A stretch of DNA of 64,000 nt, taken from NCBI GenBank assembly GCA_003216615.1, contig QCIP01000003.1:62001-126000 (forward strand), written 5' to 3'. The translations under genes and the position numbers were made by a program. The DNA comes from Prochlorococcus sp. AG-402-M15. GTDB taxonomy: Bacteria > Cyanobacteriota > Cyanobacteriia > PCC-6307 > Cyanobiaceae. Each line of letters starts with the position of its first letter. The first letter of the stretch is position 1. Under the pieces are notes generated by a model, which was given only the letters and a program-made list of their open reading frames with translations, was not told where the DNA came from and made no database searches. Below, piece by piece: positions 30,912 through 41,211 of the stretch.

Positions 30912-31577
30912 TCAATCTCCTAATGTACGAAGCAGGTTTGAATACGATTTGAAGATTAGATCAAGTTCATCAGATCTACCATGCTTAGCAAGCAAAGTCC
31001 TTGCTCCTGCATCTAGATCAAATAAATATTCTCTTTCCTCTATACTTTTTATATAACTTTCTATCCATCCAACAACAACTATTCTTTCACCACTAATTAC
31101 TTCTTGAACTGAATGTAAATATGTACTGGGATATATAATTATTTCTCCAGAATCAAGCTTAAATTTATCTTCTGAATTAAGACCTTCAATTAATAATTCA
31201 CCTCCTGAATATTTATCTTTTTCAGTAAGAAAAAGTGTAAATGATAAATCTGCTCTGCCTGTAGACATAAAGGCATTATCTATATGTCTTCCATATTTCA
31301 TTCCTTGCAATGATTTGGTAAACATTGTTCCATGAATTCTTTTAGGTAGGGCAAAGCTTTTTATTAGAATATTGCTGAGAATTTTTTTTTCAATCAATTC
31401 AGTATATTTTTTTGAAATATTAGAACTTCTATCGAGCTGAAGATTATCTTTAACTTTTGATGCGTGATTACCTGCAGTTTTTTTGCCATTTTCCCATGGT
31501 AAATCTTTAAGAAATAAATCTTTTAAAGAAGAATTTATTTCTTTAGGATTTAGTAATTGATGAGTTAAATAATTCAT
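30912..31577 (-). CDS. piuC: PKHD-type Fe(II)/2-oxoglutarate hydroxylase (PiuC-like)
   Basis: MKYGRHIDNAFMSTG...DLSFTLFLTEKDKYSGGELLIE...LDSGEIIIYPSTYLHSVQEVISGERIVVVGWIESYI. Confidence 0.92.
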   Translation of the reverse strand: MNYLTHQLLNPKEINSSLKDLFLKDLPWENGKKTAGNHASKVKDNLQLDRSSNISKKYTELIEKKILSNILIKSFALPKRIHGTMFTKSLQGMKYGRHIDNAFMSTGRADLSFTLFLTEKDKYSGGELLIEGLNSEDKFKLDSGEIIIYPSTYLHSVQEVISGERIVVVGWIESYIKSIEEREYLFDLDAGARTLLAKHGRSDELDLIFKSYSNLLRTLGD

Positions 31578-31679
31578 TGCTTATATTAAAAATGATACAA
31601 AGTGAGGTATAGAAAATGTCTTTTAGAACCCTTCATAGGTAGTTGGAGATAAAGTAACCATAGATACTAATTTGAAAAA

Positions 31680-32702
31680 ATGCAAAAGTTTAAAAAACTA
31701 TTTTATTCAGCCTTAGCGTCTTCATTTCTTTTTAATGTAAGTCTTCCTACTTATTCTACAGAGAGAGAAGTAAAAGTTTATTCTGGCAGACATTACAATA
31801 CTGATAGAGATATTTATAAGAAATTTGCAGAAGAAACTGGCATAAAAGTTAGACTAATTGAAGCAGCTGGTATTTCTTTAATTGAGAGACTGAAAAGAGA
31901 AGGAAATAATTCTCAAGCAGATTTAATTTTGCTAGTTGATGCGGCAAGAATAACAAATGCTGCAAAATTAGGTTTACTTCAAAAAATTGAATCAACAAAT
32001 CTTGAAAAAGATGTGCCCGTTGGTCTGAAAGACCCAAATAAGGAATGGTATGCTTTAACAAGAAGAGTAAGAGTAATGGTTGCCAATCCTAAGGTTGTAG
32101 ATATAAATAAAATAAATGATTATACAGATTTAGCTGACCCATCATTAAAAGGCAAGGTTTGTTTGAGGAATAGAAAAAGTCCTTATAACCAATCTTTGGT
32201 AGCTAATCAGATTGTAAATAAGGGCCCAGAAGCTACCAAAACTTGGCTAAATGGGATGATTTCAAATGTTTCCCAGCCTTTTTTCCCAGGTGATATTTCT
32301 ATCGTTCGTGCTGTATCAAAGAGAAAATGTGGAGTAGGAATTGTAAATCATTACTATGTGGCTAGGATGCTGGCTGGAGTTAACGGAAGAAGAGATTCTT
32401 TATACGCGAAGAAAACAGTTGTTTTAATTCCTGATCCAGCTCATGTGAATATCAGTGCTGGTGGATTAGCTAAGTATGCCAAAAATAAATCAGAAGCTAT
32501 TCAGCTTCTCGAATTTTTAGCTTCTCCAAGAGGTAGTGAAGGATTGGCAGCCCCTACTTTTGAACACCCTTTAAAAGAAGTAAATCAAAATCAGATTGTT
32601 AAAAACTTTGGGGAATTTACTCCTGATAAAGTGACAGTAGATCAACTTGGCGAGAATAATTCAATGGCTATTAAAATGATGAAAGAAGCTGGTTGGGATT
32701 AA
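31680..32702 (+). CDS. idiA: Fe(III) ABC transporter substrate-binding protein (IdiA/FutA)
   Basis: Signal peptide; EVKVYSGRHYNTDRDIYKKFAEETGIKVRLIEAAG...CGVGIVNHYYVARMLAG. Confidence 0.93.
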   Translation: MQKFKKLFYSALASSFLFNVSLPTYSTEREVKVYSGRHYNTDRDIYKKFAEETGIKVRLIEAAGISLIERLKREGNNSQADLILLVDAARITNAAKLGLLQKIESTNLEKDVPVGLKDPNKEWYALTRRVRVMVANPKVVDINKINDYTDLADPSLKGKVCLRNRKSPYNQSLVANQIVNKGPEATKTWLNGMISNVSQPFFPGDISIVRAVSKRKCGVGIVNHYYVARMLAGVNGRRDSLYAKKTVVLIPDPAHVNISAGGLAKYAKNKSEAIQLLEFLASPRGSEGLAAPTFEHPLKEVNQNQIVKNFGEFTPDKVTVDQLGENNSMAIKMMKEAGWD

Positions 32703-32753
32703 AAATTTAATTTCAATTCATAAATTAATTTCTCCCATTATTATTTTTATTAG

Positions 32754-32838
32754 GGAGAGGTGGCTGAGTGGTCGAAAGCGAACGACTCGAAATCGTTTAA
32801 CGGGAAACTGTTCGTGGGTTCGAATCCCACCCTCTCCG
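32754..32838 (+). tRNA. tRNA-Ser(CGA)
   Basis: GGAGAGGTGGCTGAGTGGTCGAAAGCGAACGACTCGAAATCGTTTAACGGGAAACTGTTCGTGGGTTCGAATCCCACCCTCTCCG; class II long variable arm; anticodon loop CTCGAAA. Confidence 0.96.
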
Positions 32839-32851
32839 TTTTTATTGGTTA

Positions 32852-33010
32852 TTAAGCACAGGAATTTACATGTTTAATCTTTATAGGCAATATATTCCCA
32901 CCTTCTAGATAAGTGCTTGCTTTAACAATTAAAGGAATGGAAATGATACTTAATGCCAATAAAGTCGTAGCGACAGGTTGTGCGAGACGGATGAGTGTTT
33001 TTTTGTCCAT
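32852..33010 (-). CDS. small exported/membrane hypothetical protein
   Basis: Own translation: MDKKTLIRLAQPVATTLLALSIISIPLIVKASTYLEGGNILPIKIKHVNSCA*. Confidence 0.55.
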   Translation of the reverse strand: MDKKTLIRLAQPVATTLLALSIISIPLIVKASTYLEGGNILPIKIKHVNSCA

Positions 33011-33282
33011 TAGAATTAAATGATTTCCCAATAGATAGCACTAAGAATTTTCTTTGAGAAGAAATTAAACACGTATAAAAACACGTATAAAAAACTAGAG
33101 AAGTATTGGAGAAAATAATCTATTTAATTCTTTTCTGAACGAAAAATATTTCCATAAAGTTTTTGGTTCTGTCAAATGAATAAATATATGTGAAGCCATA
33201 AGATATAAAAGAATTTTGGATAGAAACAAATATTTTTAAAAAACTTGCATGTATTCTGTATTAAACTAAACAATTAAATCAT

Positions 33283-33453
33283 CTATTCACCTTTGCCTTT
33301 TAATCCATCAATAAAACCACTACTTATACCTTTTATAGTTTTGCCTACAACATTCCCTGCTTCATTTGCATTATTTTCAATTTCAGCTTTTGTACAACTT
33401 GAAATAGAAATTCCCAGTACTAAAATTGAAAATATGATTAAAAAATTCTTCAT
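33283..33453 (-). CDS. small putative lipoprotein
   Basis: Own translation: MKNFLIIFSILVLGISISSCTKAEIENNANEAGNVVGKTIKGISSGFIDGLKGKGE*; lipobox-like ISSC. Confidence 0.6.
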   Translation of the reverse strand: MKNFLIIFSILVLGISISSCTKAEIENNANEAGNVVGKTIKGISSGFIDGLKGKGE

Positions 33454-34131
33454 CCGTTTCTTTTACTGAAAATTGCAAATTATAATAGCATATCAACTAA
33501 GTTTATATTAATAATTGCATAGCTTGATTCATACTGTCTTTTAGTTTTGAATAAGAAAATTAATGAACTATGAATTGTGAGAAGTTGGTAAAAATACAAA
33601 AAAATATTTTTGTTGCAGGATTTATTGGGGACTTATCAACTATGAATTGATTTATCCTTCCCATAAATGAACATTGGTCTTTAATTCAATATCTGGACTC
33701 TAGGTATGCTTTTAAGTAGTTACATTTAAAGGAAGAAAAATTTTTAAAAATTCCCCGAAGATAATAGCTATAAGTCAAATTAGGATCTATTTAAATTAAA
33801 ATATTTTTGCAGTTTACTCATAAAGGATAAACCAGAGAGTTCCGTTTCTAAATATTTGACGATAGATTAAAGAGCAACAAAATTTCAAAATTAATTTGAA
33901 CTATTTAAATTCTTTCTTATTAGTACTTTTAGTTCTGGCTAATTACTCTAATCTTTACCTTACTCATTTTAAAAAAAGAAGAAAATAATATTTAATTTAC
34001 AGTTTTTTAAATACCAAATTATGATTTACCTTGGCTTTATATAAACTATTATCTTAATAAAAACTAAGATTGATCTATGAAGTTTTTTTGGAGTAAGATT
34101 TAGAAAACAAAAAAGTCTTAGAAGTAAAATT

Positions 34132-36063
34132 ATGAGATTGATTGCATATATTTTTTTTTCTATTCAAATATTAAATTATCTAGGCGTTTTTGCAGAAAAA
34201 TTAAAAGATGAATCGTCTGAATTAAATATAATTAATTTTGAAAATAAAGACGAAAACAAATCTGAACCTTTGAATAAGGTTATCTGGAAATCTTACAAGA
34301 ATGACGAAAACGAATCTGAACCTTTGAATAAGGTTATCTGGAAATCTTACAAGAATGACGAAAACGAATCTGAACCTTTGAATAAGGTTATCTGGAAATC
34401 TTACAAGAATGACGAAATTTATTTTGAAAATAAAAAAGATCAAGGTTCGATTACCAATAGGATCAACTCATCAAGTGAACAAAGAATATATAAATCCACA
34501 AAAAACTCAGTTTTTTCTATTACTGAAATTGAACCTTTTTTACCACTCAATAATTTCCTTGACTATGGCAATTTTCAAACCTCTGTTAGGTGGAAATCAT
34601 CTTTTGACGGAGGTTTATCGGGTGGAACAGGGCAACAAAACCCTTCATTTGTTTTGGATTATGGAATCTCAGATTTCTCCCTTCTTTCTATTTATATTAC
34701 TGGAGCTGATGATGAACTTTATAACTTAGTAGGTGGTCAGAAAATTAACTATTATTGGCAAAGTTACGCACTTTCATTTAAGAAAAGATTAATAGACGAG
34801 AAAGATTTTGATTTTGGATTGTCATGGGTATCCACTGTTGAATATTGGAGGCATGCTAGTGGATCTGAAACGGCAAAAAGCATCTATAATCAAAAAGATA
34901 GTTCATTTGGTAAAGACAAATTTGAACAATTAGTTGGGGCTTTATCTTTTCCAATATCAAAAAATTTAAATGAAAATTTTACTGCTTTAATTGTCCCCGG
35001 CATTACATTTTTACCTGAGAAATTAGGATCTAAAGGTATTGGTAAAAATGCATATGGGAATAATTTTTATATTGGAAGTGGCCTTGTCTATGATGTGACT
35101 GATGATTTTAATCTTCTTTTCTCATATACCACCCCTTTAGGCCCAGGTAATAATTATTTTGACAGTGATTTAAATTACTCTAGAAAGTCTATATATAGTT
35201 TTGGTTTGGGATGGGATGTTAATCCTAAGATTGGAATTGAAGGAAAAATAACCAACTCATATGGGGCTTCGCCCTCTACGGGATTGCTTACTATCCCTTC
35301 AGATAATCTGCCACTTTATTCAGCCAGCATAACTTATAGACCCTACGGAGAGGATACATACCTTAATCCTCTAAATGAAAGAGACAAATTGATCAGTAAT
35401 GGTGGAATTACTGTAAATAATGCCTTAATACCAAGAGCTGGAACTTCTCAATTTAACTTCAACTATGATAGTAGAGGAAATTTGTTCGGTTCTTATGGTT
35501 ATTCTTTATCAAATATATTCCAATTAGAGCTTCTAAATATTGGTAGTTTTAATGATTTAAACCTTAGTGGAAGTACAAATTCGAATTTATATTCAACCTA
35601 CTTAGGTGAAAATAATCTTAATTTTAGGTTAGGCGGGAAACTTTTAATATTTAGTCCCCAAAAAGATGACCTTTATTGGGCTACATTAAGATCATCGGTT
35701 GGTAGAAATGATAATACTAATCAAGGGTATTTATTCTCAGAATTTATTAATACTTTTAGATTAAACAATTGGTTAACCTTTAATATTAGTCCTAAATATT
35801 TTTTTAGTGGAGTGGAAAGTTTTGGTGGGATCGGCTTTTCAAGTTATATAAGTTTATCAGATAGTTTAATGCTTATTCCAGAAATAAATACTTCAATTAA
35901 AAACGATTCGGATTTTAATACTACTATTGCATTGAGATATTCTCTTTCATCTGAAAAGTCATTAGATTTATATTTTTCTAATGCTGCAGGGGTTCAAGAC
36001 ATTGGACAAATTCTTAAAGATAAAGAATATAGATTAGGAATTAATTTGAATTTTTTATATTAA
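34132..36063 (+). CDS. large exported outer-membrane beta-barrel protein (YjbH-like)
   Basis: 643 aa; signal segment, EPFLPLNNFLDYGNFQTSVRWKSSFDGGLSGGTGQQNPSFVLDYGISDF..., alternating amphipathic strands, C-terminal aromatic GINLNFLY. Confidence 0.7.
   Translation: MRLIAYIFFSIQILNYLGVFAEKLKDESSELNIINFENKDENKSEPLNKVIWKSYKNDENESEPLNKVIWKSYKNDENESEPLNKVIWKSYKNDEIYFENKKDQGSITNRINSSSEQRIYKSTKNSVFSITEIEPFLPLNNFLDYGNFQTSVRWKSSFDGGLSGGTGQQNPSFVLDYGISDFSLLSIYITGADDELYNLVGGQKINYYWQSYALSFKKRLIDEKDFDFGLSWVSTVEYWRHASGSETAKSIYNQKDSSFGKDKFEQLVGALSFPISKNLNENFTALIVPGITFLPEKLGSKGIGKNAYGNNFYIGSGLVYDVTDDFNLLFSYTTPLGPGNNYFDSDLNYSRKSIYSFGLGWDVNPKIGIEGKITNSYGASPSTGLLTIPSDNLPLYSASITYRPYGEDTYLNPLNERDKLISNGGITVNNALIPRAGTSQFNFNYDSRGNLFGSYGYSLSNIFQLELLNIGSFNDLNLSGSTNSNLYSTYLGENNLNFRLGGKLLIFSPQKDDLYWATLRSSVGRNDNTNQGYLFSEFINTFRLNNWLTFNISPKYFFSGVESFGGIGFSSYISLSDSLMLIPEINTSIKNDSDFNTTIALRYSLSSEKSLDLYFSNAAGVQDIGQILKDKEYRLGINLNFLY
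34249..34410 (+). repeat. 3 x 54-bp in-frame tandem repeat encoding DEN(K/E)SEPLNKVIWKSYKN
   Basis: Copies at 34249-34302, 34303-34356, 34357-34410; nearly identical nucleotide sequence gacgaaaac(a/g)aatctgaacctttgaataaggttatctggaaatcttacaagaat. Confidence 0.97.
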
Positions 36064-36068
36064 AAAAT

Positions 36069-36320
36069 TTAGTTTTCCCAAAAAGGATCCGTAGTTAATG
36101 AAACTTTTAAAAAGCCTTTTTTATTAGTTTTAATATCACTTATACAAGCTCTTATGGTTTCACCATTTACATCTATTTCACATGCACCGCAACTCCCTGT
36201 AAGACAGCCAGTTGGTATTTCTAAACCAGCTTTTTCTGCAGATGAGAACCAATTATCTCCCTCTGAAGCATAGGTCTCATTATTATTTGGCCATCGAATT
36301 TTAATTTTTGAGTTTTTCAA
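36069..36320 (-). CDS. plant-type [2Fe-2S] ferredoxin
   Basis: 83 aa; LEIPTGCLTGSCGACEIDVNGETIRACIS cluster motif. Confidence 0.92.
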   Translation of the reverse strand: MKNSKIKIRWPNNNETYASEGDNWFSSAEKAGLEIPTGCLTGSCGACEIDVNGETIRACISDIKTNKKGFLKVSLTTDPFWEN

Positions 36321-37846
36321 TTTAATACTGATGAGAGATTTAAATGCTTTTCAAATTCATTTGCTAGATTTTCAATTATTGATTCTCTCTTAACTTTATA
36401 AGATCTTGTTTTTTTCTTTAATGGCGGCAATTTTTTTCTCTGTCTTATCAAATTTATATATTGATCTCTCCACTTATCGTTTTCAAAGATCCCATGAATA
36501 TATGTACCGACAATAGTTCCACCTTCTTTATTTTCTCTATACCAACCAAGATCTAAGTCTTTGAAAATATTTTTAATCTTTAAAGAGCCTTTTAGTGTAT
36601 CTAATTCAGTTTGGCCATTATGAATTTCAAATCCATTAATTTTTGATTGGCATGGCCATAAGGATTCAGAGTTTATTTGACGTGTTAATTTTTTATTAAA
36701 GAAAGTCGTTTTTAATGGTAGTAATCCAATGCCTTTAATTTTTTGTTCAGAATAATTTTCGGAACCTTCTTTAAGGTAAGGATCTTCAAGTGTTGTGCCT
36801 AACATTTGTAATCCTCCACAAATCCCAATAATATTTCCTTGATTTTTTGAATATTCCCTTAAGTCCTCTGACAAACCAGTCTTTTCAAGAAATATTTGAT
36901 CTTTAATAGTTTGTTTACTACCAGGAAGAATAATAAAGTCATACTTCCTTAAGTTCTGGGATTCTTTAATCCATTCAATTAATATTGAATCTTCGTTTTC
37001 CAATGGATCAAAATCTGAGAAGTTGCTTATAGATGGCAATTTTATGATTGCAACTTTAATATCAGGGTTTGTAAAACGAGATTTTTTTTCTAATAAATCT
37101 AGAGAATCTTCTGGAGGAAATGATTCATTTAACCATGGAATTACTCCGATTACAGGAATTTGAGTTTTATCCTCTATCCATTTTTTCCCTTCTTCAAATA
37201 ATGAAAGGTCTCCTCTGAATCTATTTATAATGATTCCTTTAATAAGTTTCTTCTCTTCGGGTTTCATTAATTCAAGTGTCCCGATTATTTGCGCAAAAAC
37301 ACCTCCCCTTTCAATATCAGTAACTAAAATGCAATTTGCGTTTAAATACTTTGCAATTTTTAAATTAGTAAGGTCTCTATGAATCAAGTTCATTTCTACT
37401 GGACTGCCAGCCCCTTCGATAATTAAACGACAATTTGGATCCCTTTTATAAATAGACTTTAAACTTTTTTTAATTACTTCCCAACCTGGTGCAAACCAAT
37501 CTTTGTAGTAATTTTTGGCAGTTGTGATTCCTATACTTTTACCAAGATGAATGACCTCACTTGTTGAATTGCCTTGAGGTTTTAATAATATGGGATTCAT
37601 TTCTGAAGAAGGATTAATACCACAAGCGAAAGCTTGAAGAGCTTGTGAATATGCCATCTCTCCCCCTTCCCAATCAACCCAAGCGTTATTACTCATATTT
37701 TGTCCTTTAAATGGTATTGGTTCTTCCCCTAAATTTTTTAGAATCCTGCAAATTGCTGTAACTGTTAATGATTTTCCTGCACCACTAGAAGTACCTAAAA
37801 CCATTATTGGTTTCTTTTTTGCATTTAATTTGGCTTCTAACTTCAT
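36317..37846 (-). CDS. cobQ: cobyric acid synthase
   Basis: KKPIMVLGTSSGAGKSLTVTAICRIL, PFKGQNMSNNAWV, GICGGLQMLG amidotransferase motif, GTYIHGIFEND. Confidence 0.96.
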   Translation of the reverse strand: MKLEAKLNAKKKPIMVLGTSSGAGKSLTVTAICRILKNLGEEPIPFKGQNMSNNAWVDWEGGEMAYSQALQAFACGINPSSEMNPILLKPQGNSTSEVIHLGKSIGITTAKNYYKDWFAPGWEVIKKSLKSIYKRDPNCRLIIEGAGSPVEMNLIHRDLTNLKIAKYLNANCILVTDIERGGVFAQIIGTLELMKPEEKKLIKGIIINRFRGDLSLFEEGKKWIEDKTQIPVIGVIPWLNESFPPEDSLDLLEKKSRFTNPDIKVAIIKLPSISNFSDFDPLENEDSILIEWIKESQNLRKYDFIILPGSKQTIKDQIFLEKTGLSEDLREYSKNQGNIIGICGGLQMLGTTLEDPYLKEGSENYSEQKIKGIGLLPLKTTFFNKKLTRQINSESLWPCQSKINGFEIHNGQTELDTLKGSLKIKNIFKDLDLGWYRENKEGGTIVGTYIHGIFENDKWRDQYINLIRQRKKLPPLKKKTRSYKVKRESIIENLANEFEKHLNLSSVLN

Positions 37847-37912
37847 ACGTGATTTATATTAATTTTGAAATTAATTAATTAGTAAATTGAATTATAATTT
37901 GAAAAAAAATTT

Positions 37913-38524
37913 GTGTTAATTCTAGCCTCTGCTTCTCAATCTCGAAAGAAATTACTTGAAAACTCTCAAATTGAATTTATTCAAATATCAAGTAACTTCG
38001 ATGAAACTTCAATAAAAGAAACAAATATATTTAATTTAGCGTTGGAATTGTCTTTTCAAAAGGCTAATAGTTTATCTGAAAATTTTCAAAAAATATATTT
38101 GCCCGATGAATTTAATTATGGTCCTTTGGAAATACTTGGGTGTGATTCAATTTTTGAATTTAAAGGACAACCTTATGGAAAACCATCTAATAGAGATGAG
38201 GCATTTATAAGATGGAAAAAAATGTCTGGAGAATTTGGATTTTTACATACTGGTCATACTCTAATAATTGGAAATTTTGATGCAACTTCAAATAGGTTTG
38301 AGATCTCTGAAACAATTAAAAAAACAGTAAGTTCAACTGTTTATTTTTCTAAGTTGGAAGATTGGGAAATCAATAGTTATGTTGATACAAATGAACCTTT
38401 ATATTGTGCGGGAGGATTTGCTTTAGAAGGTATAGGCGGTAAATATATAGAAAAAATAGAGGGTTGTTTCAGTAATGTGATGGGGTTGAGTTTGCCATGG
38501 CTCAGAAAAAATTTAAATAAATAA
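37913..38524 (+). CDS. maf: Maf-like nucleotide pyrophosphatase (TTG/GTG start)
   Basis: [68 protein letters not shown]. Confidence 0.95.
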   Translation: MLILASASQSRKKLLENSQIEFIQISSNFDETSIKETNIFNLALELSFQKANSLSENFQKIYLPDEFNYGPLEILGCDSIFEFKGQPYGKPSNRDEAFIRWKKMSGEFGFLHTGHTLIIGNFDATSNRFEISETIKKTVSSTVYFSKLEDWEINSYVDTNEPLYCAGGFALEGIGGKYIEKIEGCFSNVMGLSLPWLRKNLNK

Positions 38525-38535
38525 GAAAAATTGAG

Positions 38536-38571
38536 TAAAAAAAAACCCTATCAAGAGATAGGGCTTTTTTA
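38536..38571. terminator. bidirectional terminator between convergent maf and psbC
   Basis: aaaaaaaaaccctatcaagagatagggcttttttaa; A-run before and T-run after a ccctatc/gataggg stem. Confidence 0.85.
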
Positions 38572-38585
38572 ATATGAAATAGAAA

Positions 38586-39968
38586 TTAATCTAAATCTGG
38601 CATTTCTAGAGCTGGTTCACTCTTTCTGTCAATTCCTTTTTCGAAACCAGCAGCAGCTGCCCTAGCACGTCCAGCATGCCAAAGGTGACCGATGAATGTA
38701 AACCATCCTAGGAAGAATTGAGCTGCAGCTAACCATTGTCTTAAGTTAACAAAGTTAACAGCATTAGGCTCTGTAATGATTCCACCAACGGAGTTGATAG
38801 AAGCGTTAGGAGCATGTGTCATATATTCAGCAGCTCTTCTTACTTGCCAAGGCTGAATATCATTTTGGATTTTTTCAAGGCTCAATCCGTTAGGCCCTCT
38901 TAAAGGCTCTAACCATGGACCTCTGAAATCCCAAAATCTCATTGTTTCACCACCAAATATAATTTCACCTGTAGGAGATCTCATGAGATACTTACCTAGA
39001 CCAGTTGGTCCCATTGTTGAACCTACGTTAGCTCCAATTCTTTGATCTCTCACAAGGAAAGTAAAGCTTTGAGCCTGTGAAGCTTCAGCGTTTGTAGGGC
39101 CATAAAACTCAGATGGGTAAGCAGTGTTGTTGAACCAGATGAATGTTGAAGCAATAAAACTTGCTACACAAATTCCACCAAGAGCATAACTTAAGAGTCC
39201 CTCACCGTTCCAGATGAATGCTCTTCTAGCCCATCCAAATGGTTTAGTAAAGATATGGAATATTCCTCCAATGATTGCAGTAATACCCACATAGACATGT
39301 CCACCAACGATATCTTCGATAGAGTTTACACCGATTATTGAACCAGCTCCTCCCCATGGAGATCTAAATAGATAACCAAGAATTACTCTTGGATCTAAAG
39401 TTGGATTAACAAGTCTAACTTCACCACCACCAGGTGCCCATGTGTCATAAGCTCCTCCAATAAAACACCAGTTTACTGACCATGCCAATGCACCTACACC
39501 TAGAACAATCAAATGATATCCAAGGATGTTTGTCATTTGATTCTTATCTCTCCAATCAGTAGAGAAAAATGGGAAATCTTCTTCAAGCTTTTCTGGACCT
39601 GCTAATGAATGATAAATACCACCAAAGCCAAGTACGGCAGAAGCTATTAAGTGAACCACACCTGCTTGGAAGAAAGGCATGATATCAGTGACTTCACCAC
39701 CAGGGCCTATCCCATAACCAAACATTGCTACGTGTGGCATACAGATTAAACCTTGCTCCCACATCGGCTTATCAAAAGTAAAATGATTAACCTCAAAGAG
39801 CATCATTGCTCCCGCCCAAAAGACTATAAGTCCAGAGTGAGCAATGTGAGCTCCTAATAAACGTCCAGATAAATTGATTAGTCTAGCGTTACCTACATAC
39901 CAGGCATAGCCAGTTTCTTCAATACTTTGGTTTGGAGCTCTTAATAAATTATTAAAGGGCGTTTCCAC
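38586..39968 (-). CDS. psbC: photosystem II CP43 protein
   Basis: (GTG)[54 protein letters not shown]...; GTG start at 39966-39968 preferred over the 39995 call. Confidence 0.97.
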   Translation of the reverse strand: METPFNNLLRAPNQSIEETGYAWYVGNARLINLSGRLLGAHIAHSGLIVFWAGAMMLFEVNHFTFDKPMWEQGLICMPHVAMFGYGIGPGGEVTDIMPFFQAGVVHLIASAVLGFGGIYHSLAGPEKLEEDFPFFSTDWRDKNQMTNILGYHLIVLGVGALAWSVNWCFIGGAYDTWAPGGGEVRLVNPTLDPRVILGYLFRSPWGGAGSIIGVNSIEDIVGGHVYVGITAIIGGIFHIFTKPFGWARRAFIWNGEGLLSYALGGICVASFIASTFIWFNNTAYPSEFYGPTNAEASQAQSFTFLVRDQRIGANVGSTMGPTGLGKYLMRSPTGEIIFGGETMRFWDFRGPWLEPLRGPNGLSLEKIQNDIQPWQVRRAAEYMTHAPNASINSVGGIITEPNAVNFVNLRQWLAAAQFFLGWFTFIGHLWHAGRARAAAAGFEKGIDRKSEPALEMPDLD

Positions 39969-41028
39969 GTGGAAGAACCTCCTCAGGGAATACAAAGTTT
40001 TCGTGTGGTTGATCCACAGAAGACATCCATGCTCGCATACCTTCGTTCAAAAGTATATTTTTTGTATAGAAAGTTTCAAATTCTGGATCTTCTGCTGCAC
40101 GGATTTCTTGGCTAACGAAATCATAAGCTCTTAAGTTTAGTGCTAAGCCTACAATACCAATTGAAGATGTCCACATACCCATAACAGGTACAAAAAGCAT
40201 CAAAAAGTGTAAGAAACGCTTGTTTGAGAAAGCAATACCGAAGATTTGACTCCAGAATCTATTCGCTGTGATCATTGAATAGGTTTCTTCTTCTTGTGTT
40301 GGGTCAAAAGCTCTAAATGTTGAACTTTGTACCTTACCTTCTGTATAGATACTTGTATCTTCATACAAAGTGTTTTGTACTGTAGCTCCATGAATAGCAC
40401 AGAGTAGAGCACCACCAAGGATTCCAGCTACTCCCATCATGTGGAATGGATTTAGAGTTATATTGTGGAAACCTTGAATGAATAGGATATAACGGAAGAT
40501 TGCTGCTACACCAAATGAAGGTGCAAAGAACCAACTATGCTGTCCTAAAGGATAAATAAGGAAGATACTTGTGAAAACTGCAATTACTGCTGAGAAAGCC
40601 AATGCGTTGTATGGTCTAATTCCAACAAGGCCAGCAATTTCAAACTGACGAAGCATAAAACCAATGAGGCCAAACACTCCATGTAATGCAACGAAGTTCC
40701 AAAGACCACCAAGTTGTAGCCATCTTACGAAACTACCTTGGGCTTCAGGACCCCATAAAAATAGAAGACTGTGTCCCATGGCATCGCCAGGGGTACTTAC
40801 AGCTGCTGTTAAAAAGTTACAACCTTCGAGGTATGAGCTTGCAACTCCATGTGTGTACCAAGAGGTAACAAATGTTGTTCCTACGAACCAACCACCTATA
40901 GCAAGATATGCACAAGGAAGTAAAAGTAATCCGGACCAACCAATAAATACAAAGCGGTCGCGCTTCAGCCAATCATCGAGGATATCAAACCATCCTCTTT
41001 GTGGGGCGCTACCAACTGCGATCGTCAT
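39952..41028 (-). CDS. psbD: photosystem II D2 protein
   Basis: [61 protein letters not shown]. Confidence 0.99.
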   Translation of the reverse strand: MTIAVGSAPQRGWFDILDDWLKRDRFVFIGWSGLLLLPCAYLAIGGWFVGTTFVTSWYTHGVASSYLEGCNFLTAAVSTPGDAMGHSLLFLWGPEAQGSFVRWLQLGGLWNFVALHGVFGLIGFMLRQFEIAGLVGIRPYNALAFSAVIAVFTSIFLIYPLGQHSWFFAPSFGVAAIFRYILFIQGFHNITLNPFHMMGVAGILGGALLCAIHGATVQNTLYEDTSIYTEGKVQSSTFRAFDPTQEEETYSMITANRFWSQIFGIAFSNKRFLHFLMLFVPVMGMWTSSIGIVGLALNLRAYDFVSQEIRAAEDPEFETFYTKNILLNEGMRAWMSSVDQPHENFVFPEEVLPRGNAL

Positions 41029-41211
41029 GAGAAATCGTTTTTTAGCTTCGGGATACGCAGTGACTGTAACAAAGATTGAGAGTAATGTGGGGAAATATAT
41101 GTATATCTGAAATGCCTTGTAAAGCTTTCCTGACTTTTTTATTAAAAAATAGGTAAGAATACTCCCTTAATTTGTTAAATTATCTGAACTAGGTTCTAAA
41201 AAAAGATAAAA

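Noticed and set aside
34249-34410. Possible CRISPR-like array
   Set aside because: Repeats are directly adjacent with no unique spacers and lie in a coding frame; not a CRISPR.
34222-34443. Minus-strand ORF of 73 aa with repeated VILVRFPDNLIQRFRFVF
   Set aside because: It is the antisense reading of the 54-bp tandem repeat in the barrel gene; the repeat keeps both frames open. No start context or independent support.
40664-41110. 148-aa + strand ORF antisense to psbD
   Set aside because: psbD is unambiguous on the other strand; codon-constrained antisense ORF with Pro/Ser-rich nonsense composition.
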